64,000 bases of DNA. It comes from Gammaproteobacteria bacterium (GTDB taxonomy: Bacteria; Pseudomonadota; Gammaproteobacteria; Eutrophobiales; Eutrophobiaceae). The stretch covers positions 270,206 through 334,205 of the forward strand of contig JANQNX010000010.1 in NCBI GenBank assembly GCA_028279365.1, given 5' to 3'. Under the pieces are notes generated by a model. It saw nothing but the letters and a program-made list of their open reading frames with translations, searched no databases and was not told the DNA's origin. Below, piece after piece: positions 20,251 to 28,656 of this stretch. How positions within the stretch are numbered: the first letter of the stretch is position 1; each line of letters starts with the position of its first letter. The position numbers were made by a program, and so were the translations under genes.

Positions 20251-20502
20251 ATGAAACACGATATCAGCAGTAAACTCGACGCACTCAAACAGGAAGTCGA
20301 ACGAAGTCAATTCAATAACGAAGCCGATAAAGAACACATTAATGCCTTAATCAACGATATCGAACAGTCTAGTGATGAGCATGACAGTGAGCCGGTGATT
20401 GATAATATAAAAACATCGATTGAAAAATTTGAAGCAGAACACCCAAGAGCGACGGCAATACTGAATGATATTATGGTGACACTCAATAATATGGGTATCT
20501 GA
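20251..20502 (+). CDS. DUF4404 family protein
   Basis: An 83-residue acidic helical protein. The C-terminal block FEAEHPRATAILNDIMVTLNNMGI, read in two parts (FEAEHPR and LNDIMVTLNNMGI), is the DUF4404 hallmark. No export signal and no known role. It is convergent with the DUF938 gene, ending 12 bp from its stop. Confidence 0.85.
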   Translation: MKHDISSKLDALKQEVERSQFNNEADKEHINALINDIEQSSDEHDSEPVIDNIKTSIEKFEAEHPRATAILNDIMVTLNNMGI

Positions 20503-20514
20503 AGTGAGTCACAC

Positions 20515-21108
20515 TCAATGACGTTGAAAAACCAACAAGCGATTATTTGCCGGCATGGTCATGTCATCGTTAAAGATAAGCTGGTTTTTGATCGCGGCGT
20601 CCTTGATATCCTCAATGTTGCGTAAACCGCTGTCTGGATCGCGCTGACGCAGCATGGCATCAAAACGTTGATTGCTGTCACTGGTGTAAGCGTTTTGATA
20701 ATTAAATGGACCATAAATAATAAAACGATTACCAGGCTGCAATAATTTTCCTACTCCCTCAAACATCGCTAGCACCTGATACCAATGCATAATATGGCAG
20801 GTATTGGCGGTGAAGGCAGCGTCAGCCTGCAAGTCCGGCCAGTTGGGCATGGTCACATCCAGTTCTATTGGCATAAAGACATTGGCCAGGCCACTTTCTT
20901 CTATCCATTGCCTGATACCTGTGTGGTTCTCTACCCGATCACTGGTTTGCCAGTTTAAACCAGGTAATTTTTCAGCAAAATAGACCGCATGCTGACCGGT
21001 GCCGCTGCCTATCTCAAGCACCTGTTTTATGTCATTAAATAAAGGCTTAATTGCATTAAATATCGGCGTTTTATTGTTATCGCAGGCACTCGAATAAGGT
21101 TTGTTCAT
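20515..21108 (-). CDS. DUF938 family SAM-dependent methyltransferase-like protein
   Basis: A 197-residue class I methyltransferase fold. Motif I is VLEIGSGTGQHAVYFA (residues 35-50), an acidic strand end follows at WQTSDRVENH, and then the DUF938 blocks AANTCHIMHW-like (here TANTCHIMHWYQV) and IYGPFNYQ. The substrate is unknown. It lies 14 bp downstream of lexA on the same strand, so it is probably cotranscribed with lexA and may be damage-inducible; that is inference. Confidence 0.9.
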   Translation of the reverse strand: MNKPYSSACDNNKTPIFNAIKPLFNDIKQVLEIGSGTGQHAVYFAEKLPGLNWQTSDRVENHTGIRQWIEESGLANVFMPIELDVTMPNWPDLQADAAFTANTCHIMHWYQVLAMFEGVGKLLQPGNRFIIYGPFNYQNAYTSDSNQRFDAMLRQRDPDSGLRNIEDIKDAAIKNQLIFNDDMTMPANNRLLVFQRH

Positions 21109-21122
21109 GACGGTGATTCATC

Positions 21123-21716
21123 TCAGTAAGCGCGGACTTGTCCAACTAATATGCCCTGAATGTGCACGCGATCAGCAGGATAGATCATTGGTGCCATAGA
21201 TCGGTTGGCAGGAATAAGTTCGACCCTGTCGCCATGCTTGCGTAATTTTTTCAAGGTAGCCTCGCCATTGTCTATCAGTGCTACCACAATATCACCGTTA
21301 TCCGCGCTATCGGCTTTTTTAACAATCACTAAATCACCATTGAGTATACCTGCGTCGATCATTGAGTCGCCTTTCACTTCAAGCACGTAGCGATCATCGC
21401 CCATCAGCATATCGGTAAAGTTGATTTCCAACTGTTCCGGGATCGCTTCGATTGGCCTGCCTGCGGCAATACGTCCCATAAATGGCAAGATAAGCAGGCG
21501 CCGCTGCTGCTCGCCGGCCAGTCTTAACCCGCGCCAACCTCTGCCACTGCGGTGCAAATGACCTTTATCGATCAATGATGATACGTAACGGTGTATCGTA
21601 CCTTTCGATTTAATGTCCAGCCCTTCGCCTATCTCGCTTAAGGTTGGCGCATGACCGTTTTGCGAGATATAACGCGTAATGTACTGTAAGACTCTCTCTT
21701 CCAAGCCGGTTAGCAT
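21123..21716 (-). CDS. lexA: SOS repressor LexA, variant with altered recognition helix
   Basis: LexA represses SOS genes and cleaves itself when stimulated by RecA filaments. The 197 residues show the cleavage site A85-G86 (GRIAAGRP), catalytic S118 (KGDSMID) and K156 (ATLKK). The N-terminal winged helix is recognisable, but the recognition helix reads SKGTIHRYVSSLIDKG, unlike the SxNAAEEHLxAL of usual gammaproteobacterial LexA and like the SKSGIHR type of alphaproteobacteria. Two GTTC-N7-GTTC boxes lie just upstream, which fits autoregulation. Confidence 0.93.
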   Translation of the reverse strand: MLTGLEERVLQYITRYISQNGHAPTLSEIGEGLDIKSKGTIHRYVSSLIDKGHLHRSGRGWRGLRLAGEQQRRLLILPFMGRIAAGRPIEAIPEQLEINFTDMLMGDDRYVLEVKGDSMIDAGILNGDLVIVKKADSADNGDIVVALIDNGEATLKKLRKHGDRVELIPANRSMAPMIYPADRVHIQGILVGQVRAY

Positions 21717-21720
21717 CTAG

Positions 21721-21735
21721 GTTCTCCTAATGTTC
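21721..21735. promoter_or_regulatory. Putative LexA box 1 (GTTC-N7-GTTC)
   Basis: GTTC at 21721-21724 and GTTC at 21732-21735 are separated by exactly 7 nt. This is the alphaproteobacterial SOS box layout, immediately upstream of the lexA start codon. Confidence 0.6.
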
Positions 21736-21752
21736 TCTTTTTATAGCATAGA

Positions 21753-21767
21753 GAACATTCAGCGAAC
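21753..21767. promoter_or_regulatory. Putative LexA box 2 (inverse GTTC-N7-GTTC)
   Basis: GAAC at 21753-21756 and GAAC at 21764-21767 have a 7-nt spacer, the same box read on the reverse strand. It lies 37 bp upstream of the lexA start. GTTCTC and GAGAAC half sites between the two boxes also face each other. Confidence 0.6.
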
Positions 21768-21910
21768 ATACAACTTTATTTTTCTAACAACTGCTTATTT
21801 TTAACCAGAATGACTTATTCATGTGTTCGTAAGGCTAAAAAGTAATACCTAAACCTGTTCGCGCGCTTCTTGTAGAATAGGGGTTGAGCAAAAAGACAGG
21901 CAGGCAAGCA

Positions 21911-22309
21911 ATGTCAGATAAAATAAAAAAAACAGACAAACAATGGCAGGAGGAACTCAGCGCCGAGGAATTTGCAGTATGCCGACAAAAAGGCACTGAA
22001 CGGGCATTCACCGGTAAATATTATGACTGTAAAGACGCTGGCGTTTACCGCTGTACCTGCTGTGGTATTGGGCTCTTCAGTTCTGAGACAAAATATGACT
22101 CAGGCTCTGGCTGGCCAAGTTTCTGGCAACCGATGAGCAATGCTGTCAAAACGGAAAGTGACAACTCATTCGGAATGCGACGTACCGAAGTCTTGTGTGA
22201 AAAATGTGACTCGCATCTTGGCCATGTGTTTGAAGATGGCCCACAACCCACCGGACTACGTTACTGCATCAACTCTGTCTCACTAAAATTAGAAAAAACT
22301 GACGATTAA
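21911..22309 (+). CDS. msrB: Peptide-methionine (R)-S-oxide reductase
   Basis: MsrB repairs methionine-R-sulfoxide in proteins. The 132 residues have the Zn-binding cysteine pairs CTCCG and CEKC, the core [16 protein letters not shown] and the catalytic Cys in RYCINSVSL. Cytoplasmic, with no signal peptide. ATG at 21911 is chosen; a TTG nine codons upstream is open but unlike the family. Divergent from lexA. Confidence 0.96.
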   Translation: MSDKIKKTDKQWQEELSAEEFAVCRQKGTERAFTGKYYDCKDAGVYRCTCCGIGLFSSETKYDSGSGWPSFWQPMSNAVKTESDNSFGMRRTEVLCEKCDSHLGHVFEDGPQPTGLRYCINSVSLKLEKTDD

Positions 22310-22330
22310 ATACTAAACAGGAGAAAACGA

Positions 22331-22573
22331 ATGGCACATCGTGACATGTCAGACATGACCCGCATTTCCTTTCACCGTAACGATTTGGTGGTAGAACCGA
22401 CTATTTTTGAAGCGGCAACCAAAATTTTGTGCGCGCTGATTACCGCCGATAAACTCAACGCCAACAACGAACAGGCAGTGCTAAAAAAATCGATTTCACT
22501 GGCTTTGGAACTGGCCGTGCAAACTGACAAGATGCTGGATGAAGAAGGCGAGACAAAAGTGAATATTTTTTAG
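22331..22573 (+). CDS. Small protein of unknown function downstream of msrB
   Basis: An 80-residue soluble protein that I do not recognise. It is rich in alanine, leucine and methionine and predicted to be helical (FEAATKILCALITADKLN, LKKSISLALELAVQTDKM). It lies 21 bp after msrB behind an AGGAG and is therefore likely cotranscribed. Its stop codon overlaps that of the convergent cysG gene. Confidence 0.65.
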   Translation: MAHRDMSDMTRISFHRNDLVVEPTIFEAATKILCALITADKLNANNEQAVLKKSISLALELAVQTDKMLDEEGETKVNIF

Positions 22574-23973
22574 TCGGTAGCTGTCGTATTCTCCTCAAAC
22601 CAGGCCAACTGTTGTCTTAGTTTGACTACCTCACCAATGATGATCATGCTAGGAGGTTTAACGTCAAACCTGTCAGGCATATCGGGTAAATTCTCCAGTG
22701 CATCAACATAAACCTGCTGCATTTCAGTGGTTCCCTGTTGAATAATTGCAATGGGCGTATCCGGGCTCATTCCGTGTTTAATTAATTCACGACTCAGTAT
22801 ATCGACGCCATGGGTACCCATATACACTGCCAAGGTTTGCCCGGGCTGCACCAACGCCGGCCAATTCAGCTCGGTAGTGCCGTCTTTTAAATGTCCGGTG
22901 ATAAACAAACAAGACTGGGCGTAATCACGATGAGTAAGTGGAATACCGGCATAGCTGGAACAACCGTTGGCCGCAGTGATACCCGGTACCACCTGAAACG
23001 GGATATGATTTTCTGCAAGCAGATCAATTTCCTCACCACCACGTCCAAAAATAAACGGATCACCGCCTTTTAAGCGAAGTACGCGCTTACCTTCCTTGGC
23101 CAAATCAACCAAACGCTGATTAATTTCCTGTTGTGGCAAGCTATGGTTACTGCGCGCCTTGCCGACATAGATACGTTCCGCATCTTTATTGACCAGATCG
23201 ACAATCGCCGGCGCAACTAATCGGTCATACAGGACAACATCGGCCTGTTGCATCAAACGTAAGGCACGGAATGTCAGCAGGTCAGGATCACCGGGGCCGC
23301 CGCCGACTAAATACACCTCACCCAAATCCGAAGCCAGAGAATCATGCTTATCGAACTGATGTTGTAACAATGCTTCGGCCCGTCGCTCTTGTCCGGCAAA
23401 CAGCAACTCGGCAACCTGCCCCTGTAATATCTTTTCCCAGAACCTCCGGCGCTGCTGAATCACTGGAAATGTATCAATAGCCCGTTGACGAAATTGCGCC
23501 ACCAGACTGGCTAGTTTGCCAAAATTACCAGGGATCATCGTCTCCAGTCGCGCTCGTAATAACCTCGATAACACCGGCGATGCGCCGCCACTGGAAACAG
23601 CAATCGTCACCGGATCGCGTTCTACGATAGACGGCATAATAAACGTACCAGCATCAGGATCGTTCACCACATTGATGGGAATATTACGTGCCTTTGCGGC
23701 CTCAGCGATGGATTGATTCAGCACCACATCATCAGTGGCCGCAATGGCAATCGCGGTATTTTCAAGATCGTCAGGCTGAAATGTGCGTTGCTTATAATGA
23801 ATCTTCCCATCCTCAAGCATTGCTTTGATATCGTTATGCAGTTCAGGCGACACCACTGTCACATTTGCCCCGGCTTTTGAAAGCGGAATAATTTTTCTCG
23901 CTGCGACACTCCCACCTCCTACGACCAGGCAGGCTTTGCCCTGTATTAACAAAAATGCGGGAAAAGATTTCAT
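22570..23973 (-). CDS. cysG: Siroheme synthase
   Basis: This trifunctional enzyme makes siroheme from uroporphyrinogen III for sulfite and nitrite reductases. The N-terminal ~210 residues are the NAD-dependent dehydrogenase/ferrochelatase (VVGGGSVAARK, the SPVLSRLLRARLE block). The C-terminal 250 residues are the SAM uroporphyrinogen methyltransferase (VYLVGGGPGDPDLLT, RLKGGDPFIFGRGGEE, VVPGITAANGCSSYAGIPLTHR as separate motifs). At 467 residues it is complete. It is monocistronic by spacing. Confidence 0.97.
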   Translation of the reverse strand: MKSFPAFLLIQGKACLVVGGGSVAARKIIPLSKAGANVTVVSPELHNDIKAMLEDGKIHYKQRTFQPDDLENTAIAIAATDDVVLNQSIAEAAKARNIPINVVNDPDAGTFIMPSIVERDPVTIAVSSGGASPVLSRLLRARLETMIPGNFGKLASLVAQFRQRAIDTFPVIQQRRRFWEKILQGQVAELLFAGQERRAEALLQHQFDKHDSLASDLGEVYLVGGGPGDPDLLTFRALRLMQQADVVLYDRLVAPAIVDLVNKDAERIYVGKARSNHSLPQQEINQRLVDLAKEGKRVLRLKGGDPFIFGRGGEEIDLLAENHIPFQVVPGITAANGCSSYAGIPLTHRDYAQSCLFITGHLKDGTTELNWPALVQPGQTLAVYMGTHGVDILSRELIKHGMSPDTPIAIIQQGTTEMQQVYVDALENLPDMPDRFDVKPPSMIIIGEVVKLRQQLAWFEENTTATD

Positions 23974-24087
23974 TGGGTTTTCAAGACTCCGACCATCAAT
24001 GCTGCGAGCGTTAATTCATACCATCACAATCACTTAAGTGTCTGATGATACTACGTAAAAATAATCGGTAAAAATACACAAACTACA

Positions 24088-24114
24088 TAAAGTTTGCTGC
24101 ATTGCGTCCGATAT
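24088..24114 (+). promoter_or_regulatory. Sigma-28 (FliA) promoter of the stator operon
   Basis: TAAAGTTT (24088-24095), an 11-nt spacer, then TCCGATAT (24107-24114). The FliA consensus is TAAAGTTT-N11-GCCGATAA, so the -35 is perfect and the -10 matches 6 of 8. It lies 122 bp before the gene for the stator A subunit. Confidence 0.8.
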
Positions 24115-24236
24115 AAAAGCATCAGGTACGGTTTGATTACGCTTTATTCAAATAATCCATCGTATTGAGGCTAGTACATCTGTTTTACTTTTACGCCAAA
24201 ACAAATTTAGACAGTTGAGTTATTAAGGAGAACACT

Positions 24237-25013
24237 GTGGATTTAGCAACGCTAATTGGATTTCTGGCTGCTGCCGGGATCATTATCGCCGCTATCTTTC
24301 TAGGAGGGAGTGCCGATACATTTTTTAATGTTCCATCACTACTGGTTGTCGCAGGTGGAACAGTGGGTGCTGTATTGATGCAATTCAGTATTGGCCAGTT
24401 TTTCGGCGCAATGAAGGTTGGAATGAAGGCGTTGTTTAACAAAAGCGCTTCGCCCAAGGAACTGATCGAAACCACGGTTGACCTGGCCAATACCGCCCGC
24501 AAAGGAGGTTTACTGGCGTTGGAAGAAAAAGATACTGGCAATGCCTTCTTTCAAATGGGCATACAGATGATGGTCGATGGGCATGAGCCGGATGTCGTAC
24601 GTCAGACCATGGTCAGCGATATGAACCTGACAGTCGAACGCCATGACCTCGGACAGAAAATATTTAAAGCTATCGGCGACGTAGCGCCAGCGATGGGTAT
24701 GATTGGTACCCTGATCGGTCTGGTACAAATGTTATCCAACATGGACGATCCGAAATCGATTGGTCCTGCCATGGCGGTCGCACTATTAACGACATTATAT
24801 GGTGCCGCAATTGCCAACGTGTTTGCATTACCGCTGGCGGCCAAACTTGGCTTGAGAAGTGATGAAGAAAGACTCAGTAAATCCATGATTATTGATGCGG
24901 TCTCCGGTATTCAGGAAGGCCGTAATCCCAGAGTGATCGAAGGCATCTTGATGACCTATCTACCCGGCTCGCAACGCGAGTCAGAGGATGATGCAGAACA
25001 AGAAGCTGCATAG
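24237..25013 (+). CDS. motA: Flagellar stator subunit MotA/PomA
   Basis: The A subunit of the ion-driven stator has four membrane helices with the large cytoplasmic loop that pushes the rotor. It is 258 residues, starting with GTG (24237) behind AAGGAG. The sequence MDLATLIGFLAAAGII and later APAMGMIGTLIGLVQML and TTLYGAAIANVFALPLA are typical of the PomA-like branch. It precedes its partner by 24 bp and lies behind a sigma-28 promoter, so it is a late flagellar gene. Confidence 0.93.
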   Translation: MDLATLIGFLAAAGIIIAAIFLGGSADTFFNVPSLLVVAGGTVGAVLMQFSIGQFFGAMKVGMKALFNKSASPKELIETTVDLANTARKGGLLALEEKDTGNAFFQMGIQMMVDGHEPDVVRQTMVSDMNLTVERHDLGQKIFKAIGDVAPAMGMIGTLIGLVQMLSNMDDPKSIGPAMAVALLTTLYGAAIANVFALPLAAKLGLRSDEERLSKSMIIDAVSGIQEGRNPRVIEGILMTYLPGSQRESEDDAEQEAA

Positions 25014-25037
25014 TCATTAGGATTGATGGACTGAGCA

Positions 25038-26246
25038 ATGAGCGATAGCGCACCACGGAAAAAAGACGAAGGCGGTGGTTCTCCGGCCTGGGTCATGACC
25101 TTTGCCGATTTGATGTCACTATTGATGTGTTTCTTCGTGCTACTACTATCATTTTCAGAAATGGATTTATTGAAGTTCAAGCAAATTGCCGGTTCGATGA
25201 AAGCCGCGTTTGGTGTACAACGCGAAATAAAAGCCAAAGAAGCACCGAAAGGCACCAGTATCATTGCCAGAGAGTTTTCACCGGGAAGACCGACGCCAAC
25301 CTTAATCAATGAAGTCAGACAAACCACCATTGATGAATCCCGACAAACGCTGGAGTTTACTGACGCCGTTACCCAGGATAAGGAAGAAGAAAGTATCGAC
25401 CCCAATCAAAAGAGTGAAGGATCAGGTACCGATGCGATGCAACGACAACCACAACAAACGGTTCAAAATGCAGACACGGAGATAGAACAGACTGAAATCA
25501 CAAAACTCAGTGAAGAGAATGCCGAAGAAAAACAGGAAATAGAGCAAGAGGATGAACAGGAGTTAGACGACAAGGACGAGGAAAAGCATAAGGAAACGCT
25601 GGCTGATGCACATCAGTTATTGTCTGTTTTGAAAACCGAAGTAGAACAAGGGCTGGTTGAAATCAAAACGCAAGGAAACCGTATTCTGTTACGCATTAAC
25701 GAAAAAGGATCGTTTCCTTCCGGCTCATCGGTCGTGAAAAGCAGTTTTATTCCTGTGCTGAATAAGTTGCGCAAGACCCTGACCGAAATTGAAGGGAATA
25801 TCATTGTGGCGGGGCATACCGATAACATTCCTATCAAAACGGCACGTTATCGATCCAACTGGGAGCTATCCGCGTCACGCGCGGTCACCGTGGTACATGA
25901 ATTACTGGCATTGGATAGCCTGCCAAATGAACGCTTTATTATTGAAGGCCATGGCGATGGGCATCCAATTGCACCCAACGATACGTCGGCAAATCGCGCC
26001 TTGAATCGTCGTGTTGAAATTACCATCGTGCAACAGGACAAAAACGACGATGCAGTAAATATCATCTCTGCCGATAACCCGTTTACCAGCCACTTAAATA
26101 ATGACGACATGAAAACATTATCCACCAGTGTTCGGAACATCCTGGAAGAGGAAATTACCGCGCCGGATATTTCCGAAAAAACACAGTTAAATGCTGAAGA
26201 AGTCAAAAATAGTTTTGAACAACTAAGACAAAACCTCGTGCAATAG
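25038..26246 (+). CDS. motB: Flagellar stator subunit MotB/PomB with long acidic linker
   Basis: The B subunit holds the ion-binding Asp and anchors the stator to peptidoglycan. D24 sits in WVMTFADLMSLLMCFFVLLL, the position known in PomB. The OmpA-like domain (residues 215-340) includes VAGHTDNIPI and NRALNRRVEI. Between them is a linker of about 90 residues that is very rich in Glu, Asp and Gln (near 115-200). A further ~60 residues follow the OmpA domain. At 402 residues it is clearly longer than usual (about 300-330). Confidence 0.93.
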   Translation: MSDSAPRKKDEGGGSPAWVMTFADLMSLLMCFFVLLLSFSEMDLLKFKQIAGSMKAAFGVQREIKAKEAPKGTSIIAREFSPGRPTPTLINEVRQTTIDESRQTLEFTDAVTQDKEEESIDPNQKSEGSGTDAMQRQPQQTVQNADTEIEQTEITKLSEENAEEKQEIEQEDEQELDDKDEEKHKETLADAHQLLSVLKTEVEQGLVEIKTQGNRILLRINEKGSFPSGSSVVKSSFIPVLNKLRKTLTEIEGNIIVAGHTDNIPIKTARYRSNWELSASRAVTVVHELLALDSLPNERFIIEGHGDGHPIAPNDTSANRALNRRVEITIVQQDKNDDAVNIISADNPFTSHLNNDDMKTLSTSVRNILEEEITAPDISEKTQLNAEEVKNSFEQLRQNLVQ

Positions 26247-26261
26247 ACAGGGACAAGAATC

Positions 26262-26843
26262 ATGAACGACAGAAGAAAATTTTTCCGAATACACGACCGC
26301 ATCTCACTAAAATATCGCATTGTGCAAAATGAAGATATTGAGGCTGAGATCATCCGTACTGAACAGATGCAAAATAATGTGACTGAATTAAGGAATGCAT
26401 TTAGCTGTCTTGAGAGGAAACTGATGACCCGTATTGACCGGCTGGAACAATCACAACCACTGCTGGCCGAAGTCTTATCACTGTTCGACAAGAAACTGGA
26501 AATCATGCAACAAATCCTGTTTCACGGCACCGAAGAGGACACTGCTCTCGCAGACGTGCAGGACGTTAATCTGAGTGGCAGTGGCCTTTCGTTTGAATCA
26601 AACACCCCGATTAGTGAAGGCGCCAAACTAAAACTGGATATGGTATTGCTACCTGAATACAAATATTTGTCTTTATATGGCAGCGTTGTCGACTGTAGAA
26701 AAAAAATCGATGATAGCCTGTATCGTTTCAACGTTGCAGTCGAATTCGAAAGTATTAGCAATGCGAATCAGGAAGACATCATCCAGCACGTGTTAAACAA
26801 ACAGGGCTCAGAAATTAAACACGGTCAGACCGCGGTAAATTAA
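26262..26843 (+). CDS. PilZ-like protein with inserted helix, third gene of the stator operon
   Basis: A 193-residue protein. The N terminus has the c-di-GMP contact motif RRKFFR, and the second motif appears much later as DVNLSGSGLSFES. Between them is a long helical insert (residues 30-95) that could form a coiled coil, as in the tetrameric PilZ-like proteins of Xanthomonas. It follows motB by 15 bp. By analogy with YcgR it may tune stator action according to c-di-GMP; this is inference from motif and position. Confidence 0.82.
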   Translation: MNDRRKFFRIHDRISLKYRIVQNEDIEAEIIRTEQMQNNVTELRNAFSCLERKLMTRIDRLEQSQPLLAEVLSLFDKKLEIMQQILFHGTEEDTALADVQDVNLSGSGLSFESNTPISEGAKLKLDMVLLPEYKYLSLYGSVVDCRKKIDDSLYRFNVAVEFESISNANQEDIIQHVLNKQGSEIKHGQTAVN

Positions 26844-26846
26844 TAG

Positions 26847-27413
26847 TCAGGTTTTAGGCAACGTCACGCCAGTCTGTCCCTGATACTTTCCAGCCCTGTC
26901 TTTATAAGACGTTTCACAAACTTCATCTGACTCAAGAAATATCATTTGTGCGACACCTTCGTTTGCATAGATCTTGGCCGGTAAGTTGGTGGTATTAGAA
27001 AACTCCAGTGTCACATGGCCTTCCCACTCTGGCTCAAGCGGCGTCACATTGACAATAATGCCGCAGCGCGCATAGGTAGATTTACCCAGACAAATCGTTA
27101 ACACGTTACGCGGAATTCGAAAGTATTCTACGGTTCTGGCTAACGCAAACGCATTGGGAGGGATAACGCAGCTATCTGATTTGATATCAACAAAACTCTT
27201 TTCATCAAAATTCTTGGGATCGACTGTGGCTGAATGCACATTGGTAAAAATCTTGAATTCATCAGAGCAGCGCACATCATAACCGTAGCTGGAAGTGCCA
27301 TAAGAAATCAGTCTGTCTTTGCCATTCATCTTTACCTGGCCAACCTCAAATGGTTCGATCATGCCTTGGCTCTCGGCCATGCGTCTTATCCAACTATCAC
27401 TCTTTACACTCAT
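26847..27413 (-). CDS. dcd: dCTP deaminase
   Basis: Dcd converts dCTP to dUTP on the way to dTMP. The 188 residues have the trimeric dUTPase-like fold. Landmarks are [12 protein letters not shown] near 37-48, the [24 protein letters not shown] region with the catalytic Glu, and the C-terminal [12 protein letters not shown] lid. It follows apbC on the same strand in the opposite order to Pseudomonas naming but in the same conserved dcd-apbC-metG neighbourhood. Confidence 0.97.
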   Translation of the reverse strand: MSVKSDSWIRRMAESQGMIEPFEVGQVKMNGKDRLISYGTSSYGYDVRCSDEFKIFTNVHSATVDPKNFDEKSFVDIKSDSCVIPPNAFALARTVEYFRIPRNVLTICLGKSTYARCGIIVNVTPLEPEWEGHVTLEFSNTTNLPAKIYANEGVAQMIFLESDEVCETSYKDRAGKYQGQTGVTLPKT

Positions 27414-27453
27414 CGTTATTTTTCTTTTAAATTAATTTGCAGGAAAAGCAGTC

Positions 27454-28542
27454 TTAATTATTGTCGACCACAATCTTGGGAAACTTCGACGTATAATCAC
27501 GCGCCTGCGTTGCTAATTTAGCAGCAGTACGCCTGGCAATCTCGCGATACTTGGCTGTGACTGCTGAATCAGGTTGCATCGCTACCGTGGGTTTACCGTT
27601 ATCAACACCCTCACGAATGCTGATATCAAGCGGTAAGGCACCGAGCAAATCGACCTCATATTGTTTGGCCATTTGTTCTCCTCCACCTTGGCCAAAGATA
27701 TGCTCTTCGTAACCGCACTTACTGCAAATATGGGTGCTCATATTTTCAATTACACCCAGTACCGGCACCTGCACCTTTTCAAACATCTTTAATGCTTTCT
27801 TTGCATCAATCAAGGCAATGTCCTGCGGTGTCGTCACAATGACCGCACCGCTGACAGGAATCTTCTGACATAGCGTTAATTGAATGTCACCGGTACCCGG
27901 TGGTAAATCGATAATGAGATAATCCAGATCACGCCAGTTAGTTTCATTCAACAGTTGTTCCAGTGCACCTGTTACCATCGGACCACGCCAAATCATCGGC
28001 GTATCCTCTTCGATTAAATAGCCGATCGACATAGACTGAATCTGGAAACTCACTTTCGGTTCGACTGATTTGCCATCAGTGGTATCGGGTTTACCTTTTA
28101 ACCCAAGCATGCGCGGCTGGCTTGGCCCATAGATATCCGCATCGAGAATACCCACGGTTGCGCCCTCGGCCTGTAAAGCAAGCGCGAGATTGATTGAGGT
28201 CGTGGACTTACCGACACCGCCTTTACCTGATGCCACGGCAATGGTGTTTTTCACATTGGGTAACAGCGATACACCCTTTTGAACGGAATGCGAGACAATA
28301 TTAGTCTCAATATTCACCTCACAATCACTCGCACCGGCCGTTTTAACGGTGTTGCTGATCATTTCCATCAACGCTGCTTCAGAAGCCGCAGCGGGATAAC
28401 CCAATTCAATATTGATAGCGACTTTGCCATCTTCAATGGCAATATTCTTAATCGACTTACTGGAAACCAAATCCTGTTCAGAATTGGGATCGATGACCTG
28501 CGCCAGCGCGGTTTCAACTTGTTCCTGACTTATTGATGACAT
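27454..28542 (-). CDS. apbC: Iron-sulfur cluster carrier ATPase ApbC/Mrp
   Basis: A P-loop scaffold/carrier that delivers [4Fe-4S] clusters. The 362-residue protein has an N-terminal MIP18 (DUF59) domain (residues 1-90), the deviant Walker A ASGKGGVGKSTTSINLALAL near 110, and a CxxC in HICSKCGYEEHIFG for the bridging cluster. Start: ATG at 28542 with AGG nine bases upstream, rather than the TTG three codons earlier. Divergent from metG. Confidence 0.96.
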   Translation of the reverse strand: MSSISQEQVETALAQVIDPNSEQDLVSSKSIKNIAIEDGKVAINIELGYPAAASEAALMEMISNTVKTAGASDCEVNIETNIVSHSVQKGVSLLPNVKNTIAVASGKGGVGKSTTSINLALALQAEGATVGILDADIYGPSQPRMLGLKGKPDTTDGKSVEPKVSFQIQSMSIGYLIEEDTPMIWRGPMVTGALEQLLNETNWRDLDYLIIDLPPGTGDIQLTLCQKIPVSGAVIVTTPQDIALIDAKKALKMFEKVQVPVLGVIENMSTHICSKCGYEEHIFGQGGGEQMAKQYEVDLLGALPLDISIREGVDNGKPTVAMQPDSAVTAKYREIARRTAAKLATQARDYTSKFPKIVVDNN

Positions 28543-28656
28543 CTTGTACAACCTAAAATTTGAATTGGGCGGGTATCATACAAATTAATTGGCTTCTCTT
28601 CACGCTGGGTTTTAATAATGCTACTTTAGCGCCCCAATTGATTGCCCATAACTGTA

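Noticed and set aside
25847-26506. 219-residue reverse-strand frame
   Set aside because: Antisense of motB and the PilZ-like gene; serine- and cysteine-rich shadow, no ribosome site.
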